Shown piece after piece: positions 7,548-10,262 of a stretch of DNA of 10,262 nt (its first letter is position 1; the number at the start of each line of letters is the position of its first letter). Both the position numbers and the translations under genes were made by a program. The DNA lies in assembly GCA_014379925.1 (NCBI GenBank), contig JACMKY010000158.1, positions 1 to 10,262 on the forward strand. The letters are read 5' to 3'. This DNA is from Cytophagales bacterium (lineage in GTDB: Bacteria > Bacteroidota > Bacteroidia > Cytophagales > ES-bin-26). The notes below the pieces were generated by a model. The model was not told where the DNA came from. It searched no databases and saw only the letters and a list, made by a program, of their open reading frames with translations.

Positions 7548-7578
7548 CAGATTGAACTTCGTACAAGGTAATGGCAAA
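7548..7578 (-). promoter_or_regulatory. Candidate promoter for the RNA ligase/HD-Pnk operon
   Basis: Read on the minus strand, TTTG (7578-7575) is followed after exactly 19 bases by TCAATCTG (7555-7548). This matches the Bacteroidota -33/-7 layout TTTG-N19-TAnnTTTG at the upstream box and at 4 of 6 fixed positions of the downstream box. It would start transcription near 7543, about 40 bases before the ATG at 7504. The match is weak and unverified. Confidence 0.2.
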
Positions 7579-7793
7579 CTGAAAAGAACATCCGTCCCGG
7601 AGCGAAACCCCCGGCGTGTCGGACGGCGGACCGCCAAAGTTTTCCGTTTGGTACACCGGTGACGAAATGCATTTTTTTAATATTTCCCATCCATCCGGAA
7701 TGCGTAATTTTCCGGTCCAATCGAAACGTTATTGTTCGTTAAGGGGCCAACCAAGCCGGAATACGCCCAACCAGGCGTCCAAAACACCAGCCC

Positions 7794-8792
7794 ATGGGTC
7801 CACTAAGAAAATTGACTAGTTCCGGGTCAGCATCCCGCTGGGCGGCACTCCGCTTCCCGCAACGGTGGGCGGCACTCCGCCTCCTTTGGGTAATCGGCTT
7901 GCTGACCTCGGCGCTCTCGACGTCCGCCCAGCGGAGTGCCGCCCAAGGCAGCCAACGCGCGGTCCAAACGAAGGGAACTACCATGCGGGCTGCCCGTTGG
8001 TGGATGGGTTTCAAGACCGGCGTGAATTACACCGAGCCCGAAGTAGAGGCGGCTTACCACGTGTTCAGTTCCGTCTCCGCCACTCCCGGTGGCGACTTTG
8101 CCAAGCGGTACGACGAGCGCTTTGACCACACCGGCTACCACATCGGCTGGCTGACGGGATTCTCGTTTACCAAAAACATCGCCGTCTTCGTTCAACCGAC
8201 GTTTGCCAGCCATCAATTCGGCTACCAAACCCGCTACGCCTGGAGCGACAGCACCGGCAGCGTTGCCATCGGGCAGACCCACGTCCAAACGCTGCATTAC
8301 CTGGAAACGCCGGTGGAAGTAAGGCTCTCGCTGCCCATTCAGAAGTGGCAGCTCTACGCGCAATTCGGCGGGTTCTACCGTACACGCCTTGGTTCCCGGA
8401 AATCGGTGCAAACCACCCACGAAGAAATCAACGCGGCGGGCACCGACCAGCGAACTTTCGACGGGGGCACGCTCACGGCGGGCACCAACCGGCTGTTCGT
8501 CCGGTCGTGGAAGGGGATGGTGGGTGGCGGGGGCATCAGCTACGACGTGGATTACGTGCGCGTAGCCCTCGAATGCAATTACCGACTCGGGCTGGACAAC
8601 ATCACCCACCAGAAAAACCGGTTCTCTGACCGCCCGTTGGTGGCCGGTGTCTACGACGTTCCCGACGACCTCCGGCTGCGCAACCTGGCGTTTTCGCTGG
8701 TGTGCTCCCTGCCGCTCGACAACCTCATTCATCTGAAGAAAAGCGGCCCGGAATCGCGCCGCAAACGCAAACCGGCAAGCCCGGCTTTTTAA
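7794..8792 (+). CDS. Outer-membrane beta-barrel protein (Bacteroidota porin-like family)
   Basis: A 332-residue predicted outer-membrane protein. Residues 29-41 form a hydrophobic core, followed by a probable cleavage site STSA-Q around 45-46. The mature part begins near MGFKTGVNYTEPEV, the typical first strand of the outer-membrane beta-barrel family, and continues with alternating aromatic/polar strands such as NIAVFVQPTFASHQFGYQ, LETPVEVRLSLP and WQLYAQFGGFYRTRLG, then a late strand VRVALECNYRLGLDN. The tail ESRRKRKPASPAF is unusually basic for a barrel C-terminus. Role and ligand cannot be told from sequence. The ATG at 7794 is the only ATG upstream of the signal core, but its first 28 residues are oddly long and polar for a signal peptide, and they are built partly from a repeated DNA sequence (7839-7945). 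The true start is therefore uncertain. It is followed 85 bases later by a lipoprotein gene in the same direction. Confidence 0.78.
   Translation: MGPLRKLTSSGSASRWAALRFPQRWAALRLLWVIGLLTSALSTSAQRSAAQGSQRAVQTKGTTMRAARWWMGFKTGVNYTEPEVEAAYHVFSSVSATPGGDFAKRYDERFDHTGYHIGWLTGFSFTKNIAVFVQPTFASHQFGYQTRYAWSDSTGSVAIGQTHVQTLHYLETPVEVRLSLPIQKWQLYAQFGGFYRTRLGSRKSVQTTHEEINAAGTDQRTFDGGTLTAGTNRLFVRSWKGMVGGGGISYDVDYVRVALECNYRLGLDNITHQKNRFSDRPLVAGVYDVPDDLRLRNLAFSLVCSLPLDNLIHLKKSGPESRRKRKPASPAF
7839..7945. repeat. Three copies of a 15-bp repeat (two direct, one inverted) within the signal-peptide coding region
   Basis: TGGGCGGCACTCCGC occurs at 7839-7853 and 7866-7880, a 27-base period that keeps the reading frame and encodes RWAALR twice. 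Its exact reverse complement GCGGAGTGCCGCCCA is at 7931-7945, encoding RSAAQ. The second and third copies could form a 15-bp stem around a 50-base loop that encodes the hydrophobic core of the signal peptide. The repeat looks like a short interspersed element that landed in or spread through this region; genome-wide copy number is unknown to me. Confidence 0.8.
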
Positions 8793-8840
8793 CGGTTGGC
8801 AGCAGGCCCATTGCGGGCAAACGACACCCATGCCCTGTTC

Positions 8841-8874
8841 ATCAGTCATTAATCATTCGTCATTATCAGTCATT
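8841..8874. repeat. TCATT-type short tandem repeats upstream of the lipoprotein gene
   Basis: Heptamers AGTCATT (8844), AATCATT (8851) and CGTCATT (8858) run head to tail, and another AGTCATT follows at 8868 after ATC. The decamer ATCAGTCATT occurs exactly at both 8841-8850 and 8865-8874. The array ends four bases before the ATG at 8878, so it would be in the 5' leader or overlap the promoter. It could be a slippage-prone short repeat or a binding site; neither is shown. Confidence 0.7.
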
Positions 8875-8877
8875 GCT

Positions 8878-10086
8878 ATGAAAAGAAACCACCGTGTGTA
8901 CGCGTGCCTGAAGTGGCTGCTGCCCGCCGTGCTGTGCCTGACGGCCTGTCGGCGCGAAGCAACCGAGGCGACGCCGGACCTCCGCTTCACCCGCGTGTAC
9001 GACAACGGTTTGGCGGGCGGTTCCTACGATCCGCTGGACGTGCGCCAAACCGCCGACAGCGGTTACCTGATGCTGGGGGCGCTCAACGACTGGGACGTCT
9101 ACCTGATGAAAGCCGATAAGAGCGGCAATTTCCAGTGGGAAGCCAAGCTGGGTGAACCCTACGTGAATGCCCTGCCTAACTTATTCTCCATCGGCAACGA
9201 CCACTACTTCTTTTGCATGGATGGGATTACGTTGGGAACCTACCTCATGAAGATCGACGAAGCGGGCCAGACCGCCCGGCCGGTGAAGTCGTTTCCCGAA
9301 GCGTCCTATCCCCTGGCCGTGTCGGCCACGCCCGAGGGAGGATTCTTGTTGCAGTACTACCACCGCGAAGAAAGAAGTACGGGGCTGGTCAAGATCGGCT
9401 CGGACTACAACGTGGTCTGGAAGAACAAGTACGGCGTCAAACAGGACGTGGAGCAGCCCATCGTGGCGCACCTGACCCGCATCGGCGACCGGCTCCCGTT
9501 CCAGACGGGCATCTCCGCCGACGGGTACTACCTCAACGGGTTCGCCAACTATACTTTCTCGATGGTATTCGTCAATCCGGGCAACGGCGACCAGACGGGC
9601 GTGCTGAACGGCTTCCGCGACCAGGGTGCCATCAGCGCCGCGTTGCACCTGGCTGATAACCAATTCGCCCTGGCGCGGTACAGCTTCGGGGAGAACCACC
9701 TGCATCCCAAAGAGCCGCTCAGCCCGCGCGGGGTTGGCTCGGTGGGGGACCTGAAAGAAAATCCTTTTCCGGAAATCATCCCCAACGGCCGGGTGATTCT
9801 TCGTCGAATGCCCATCAACGGCCAGGACGCGGTGCTGTACGCCGCCCAATCGAAGAGCCGGCAGATCATCCTGTACGCCTTCGGGGCGCGGACCAACGAC
9901 CTGCTCGGCAAGCACTACCTGGGCTACGGCAACCCCTACGACATCGCCGGCTTTACCGCCACCGGCGACGGGGGACTGGCCGTGTTGGGCAAGACCTACG
10001 TGGCGGGCCGTTTTCCTCGTCTGTGCCTCTTCAAACTCTCGCCGGAAGACCTGAACGCGTTCGTAAAGCCGAAGCAGGCGGAGTGA
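8878..10086 (+). CDS. Predicted lipoprotein with beta-propeller-like repeats, function unknown
   Basis: A 402-residue protein starting MKRNHRVYACLKWLLP with a clear lipobox L-T-A-C (Cys24), so it is expected to be lipid-anchored in the envelope. The ATG at 8878 is chosen over the in-frame ATG at 8830 because it places a basic n-region directly before the hydrophobic stretch. The mature part has recurring units of the kind TADSGYLMLGALNDWDVYLMKADKSGNFQW, where a Gly-rich strand is followed by a [VL]-x-L-[MV]-K-x-[DG] strand; similar pieces recur at GTYLMKIDEAGQ, PEGGFLLQYY, STGLVKIGSDYNVVW and, near the C-terminus, TGDGGLAVLGKTYVAGRFPRLCLFKLS. This pattern resembles bacterial beta-propeller repeat proteins. 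No catalytic motif is seen. It follows the outer-membrane barrel gene by 85 bases on the same strand and may be co-transcribed with it. Confidence 0.8.
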   Translation: MKRNHRVYACLKWLLPAVLCLTACRREATEATPDLRFTRVYDNGLAGGSYDPLDVRQTADSGYLMLGALNDWDVYLMKADKSGNFQWEAKLGEPYVNALPNLFSIGNDHYFFCMDGITLGTYLMKIDEAGQTARPVKSFPEASYPLAVSATPEGGFLLQYYHREERSTGLVKIGSDYNVVWKNKYGVKQDVEQPIVAHLTRIGDRLPFQTGISADGYYLNGFANYTFSMVFVNPGNGDQTGVLNGFRDQGAISAALHLADNQFALARYSFGENHLHPKEPLSPRGVGSVGDLKENPFPEIIPNGRVILRRMPINGQDAVLYAAQSKSRQIILYAFGARTNDLLGKHYLGYGNPYDIAGFTATGDGGLAVLGKTYVAGRFPRLCLFKLSPEDLNAFVKPKQAE

Positions 10087-10130
10087 TATGGCGGGTGGTG
10101 GTTGCCGTTTTGCATTTACGCTGGTTGGTT

Positions 10131-10145
10131 GGGATTTGCAATCCC
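10131..10145. repeat. Short palindrome downstream of the lipoprotein gene
   Basis: GGGATT and AATCCC flank a three-base loop TGC at 10131-10145, a perfect 6-bp stem. A second, imperfect inverted repeat lies at 10169-10177 (CCGCTGCCA) and 10197-10207 (TGGCAAAGCGG). Neither is followed by a U-run, so they are not convincing intrinsic terminators. The remainder of 10087-10262 shows no gene on either strand. Confidence 0.45.
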
Positions 10146-10262
10146 GACTTTCCGAGCTCCGACTATTCCCGCTGCCAATGGATTGAGAAGCGGAAGTGGC
10201 AAAGCGGATAGCAACCGGGGCTCCTTATTGCGTAAGCCAATGGATACACTGTTGTTGTAAAA

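Larger units (their letters stand above)
7448..7793. other. Divergent intergenic region, RNA-repair operon / outer-membrane protein gene
   Basis: These 346 bases (or 289 if the ligase starts at the ATG at 7504) contain no recognisable gene on either strand; the open frames translate to composition-biased peptides with no family features. They hold a 6-bp stem hairpin at 7529-7545, a weak promoter candidate for the RNA-repair operon at 7548-7578, and an AT-rich tract at 7671-7687 that could be part of the plus-strand promoter (TTTG at 7647-7650, 19 bases, then CATTTTTT). The plus-strand assignment is a loose match only. Confidence 0.4.

Noticed and set aside
7616..7819. Small plus-strand open frame upstream of the outer-membrane protein gene
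   Set aside because: The 67-residue product has no recognisable features and runs into the start region of the barrel gene in another frame.
8770..8792. Intrinsic terminator overlapping the end of the outer-membrane protein gene (CCGG-loop-CCGG then TTTTT)
   Set aside because: The uninterrupted stem is only 4 bp and the T-run is part of the last codons; too weak to call.
1..10262. CRISPR array, tRNA or rRNA genes, transposase or integrase genes
   Set aside because: No regularly spaced repeats of CRISPR type, no cloverleaf candidates and no recombinase motifs were seen on either strand.

Overview
The window looks like a chromosomal segment from a fairly GC-rich member of the Bacteroidota, most likely Cytophagales. 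This rests on SusC-like carboxypeptidase-regulatory and TonB-type modules, an outer-membrane beta-barrel of the Bacteroidota porin type, start sites mostly without Shine-Dalgarno sequences, and an HD-Pnk protein resembling the enzyme characterised from Runella slithyformis. The genus call is inference.

Layout, left to right. (a) 1-150, minus strand: the first 50 codons of an RlaP-type nucleotidyltransferase that runs off the left edge. (b) 276-5201, plus: a 1641-residue alpha-2-macroglobulin-family envelope protein with an intact thioester motif. Where a bait region would be expected it carries an insert made of two carboxypeptidase-regulatory-like domains, a SusC-type TonB-box-like sequence and a TonB C-terminal-like domain. 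(c) 5288-5521, plus: a CsbD-like small stress protein followed by a strong intrinsic terminator. (d) 7447-5680, minus: a two-gene RNA-repair operon, a minimal ATP-dependent RNA ligase overlapping by 23 bases a fused HD phosphoesterase/polynucleotide kinase (HD-Pnk). (e) 7794-8792, plus: an outer-membrane beta-barrel protein whose signal-peptide region contains three copies of a 15-bp repeat. (f) 8878-10086, plus: a propeller-like lipoprotein preceded by TCATT-type short tandem repeats. (g) 10087-10262: non-coding, with small palindromes.

The coherent system is RNA end healing and sealing. HD-Pnk would remove 2',3'-cyclic phosphate or 3'-phosphate and phosphorylate 5'-OH ends, and the ligase would seal them. 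The RlaP nucleotidyltransferase belongs to a family named for its association with RNA ligases. Here it lies in the same orientation about 5.5 kb downstream, separated by the oppositely oriented macroglobulin-csbD block. The other genes are envelope or stress functions with no obvious mechanistic link to RNA repair. The most unusual single gene is the macroglobulin with a TonB-like module embedded in it.
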